The notes under the pieces: generated by a model
Databases searched by the model: none
Seen by the model: the letters and a program-made list of their open reading frames with translations, nothing else
What the model was told of the DNA's origin: nothing
Program-made: the position numbers and the translations under genes
From: Vibrio madracius
Lineage (GTDB): Bacteria; Pseudomonadota; Gammaproteobacteria; Enterobacterales; Vibrionaceae
Length of the DNA: 6,602 nt
Assembly (NCBI GenBank): GCA_000695745.1
Contig: ASHK01000124.1
Coordinates: forward strand, 1 to 6,602
Direction: 5' to 3'
Shown: positions 6,499 through 6,602 of the stretch, piece by piece
Layout of the letters: every line of letters starts with the position of its first letter
Position numbering within the stretch: position 1 is the first letter of the stretch

Positions 6499-6602
6499 CA
6501 ATCAGCCTATAACTGGCGTTCCAACTAACATCATTACTGGTTTTCTCGGTGTTGCAAAACCACAGCGATTCTTAATCTTATGAAGAACAAGCCAGATAAT
6601 GA
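6488..6602 (+). CDS. COG0523/CobW-family GTPase (putative zinc metallochaperone), 5' end only, frameshifted as read
   Basis: The N-terminus of a G3E-family P-loop GTPase, cut by the right edge. The ATG at 6488 follows AGGAGA (6475-6480) by 7 nt and overlaps the carbonic anhydrase gene by 11 bp, indicating coupling. As read, the frame hits a TGA after 32 codons. Restoring one G beside 6554 (GTTGGCAAAACC for GTTGCAAAACC) gives IITGFLGVGKTTAILNL, a complete Walker A of the CobW/COG0523 type, and an open frame to the edge. The lost base thus lies inside the nucleotide-binding loop. COG0523 members include ZigA and ZNG1 types, which move zinc to client enzymes when zinc is scarce, as well as CobW, NHase and UreG-like roles; the Zur-linked context favours the zinc type. 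The rest, including the CxCC motif expected of the family, is outside the window. Confidence 0.8.

Overview
This window is a compact zinc-starvation locus from a gammaproteobacterium. The protein sequences, the moderate GC content and the gene set suggest Vibrionaceae, but genus and species cannot be fixed from the sequence alone.

Layout. Bases 1-112 are non-coding. A GNAT acetyltransferase of the YhbS type (113-626, +) and znuA (692-1674, -) converge on a strong hairpin at 644-675. znuA encodes the periplasmic zinc-binding protein of a ZnuABC importer. It is divergent from a seven-gene co-oriented run: znuC (ATPase), znuB (permease), a DUF1826 protein, zur (Fur-family zinc repressor), a dihydroorotase paralogue (PyrC2 type), a gamma-class carbonic anhydrase, and the start of a COG0523/CobW metallochaperone GTPase cut by the right edge. 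The 148-bp divergent region holds a perfect 18-bp palindrome at 1721-1738 that fits the gammaproteobacterial Zur operator. It overlaps the best -10 candidate for the rightward run. Genes in the run overlap or are separated by at most 63 bp, which suggests one transcription unit.

How the parts fit. When zinc is short, Zur would leave the operator and release zinc import (ZnuA/B/C), backup or low-zinc versions of zinc enzymes (dihydroorotase, carbonic anhydrase), a putative zinc-delivering GTPase (COG0523) and the uncharacterised DUF1826 protein. zur lies inside the unit it probably represses, which implies negative autoregulation.

Main caveat. Five of the nine genes (GNAT, znuA, zur, pyrC2, cobW) are frame-disrupted as read, with seven inferred breaks. 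Six are repaired by changing a short homopolymer by one base (AA/AAA, A6/A7, CC/C, CC/C, AA/A, GG/G). The seventh, near the pyrC2 3' end, can be repaired the same way but its position is less certain. Each repair restores a family motif or a continuous family-like protein. This pattern looks more like sequencing or assembly error than gene decay, so functions are described for the repaired proteins. znuC, znuB, the DUF1826 gene and the carbonic anhydrase gene read through intact.
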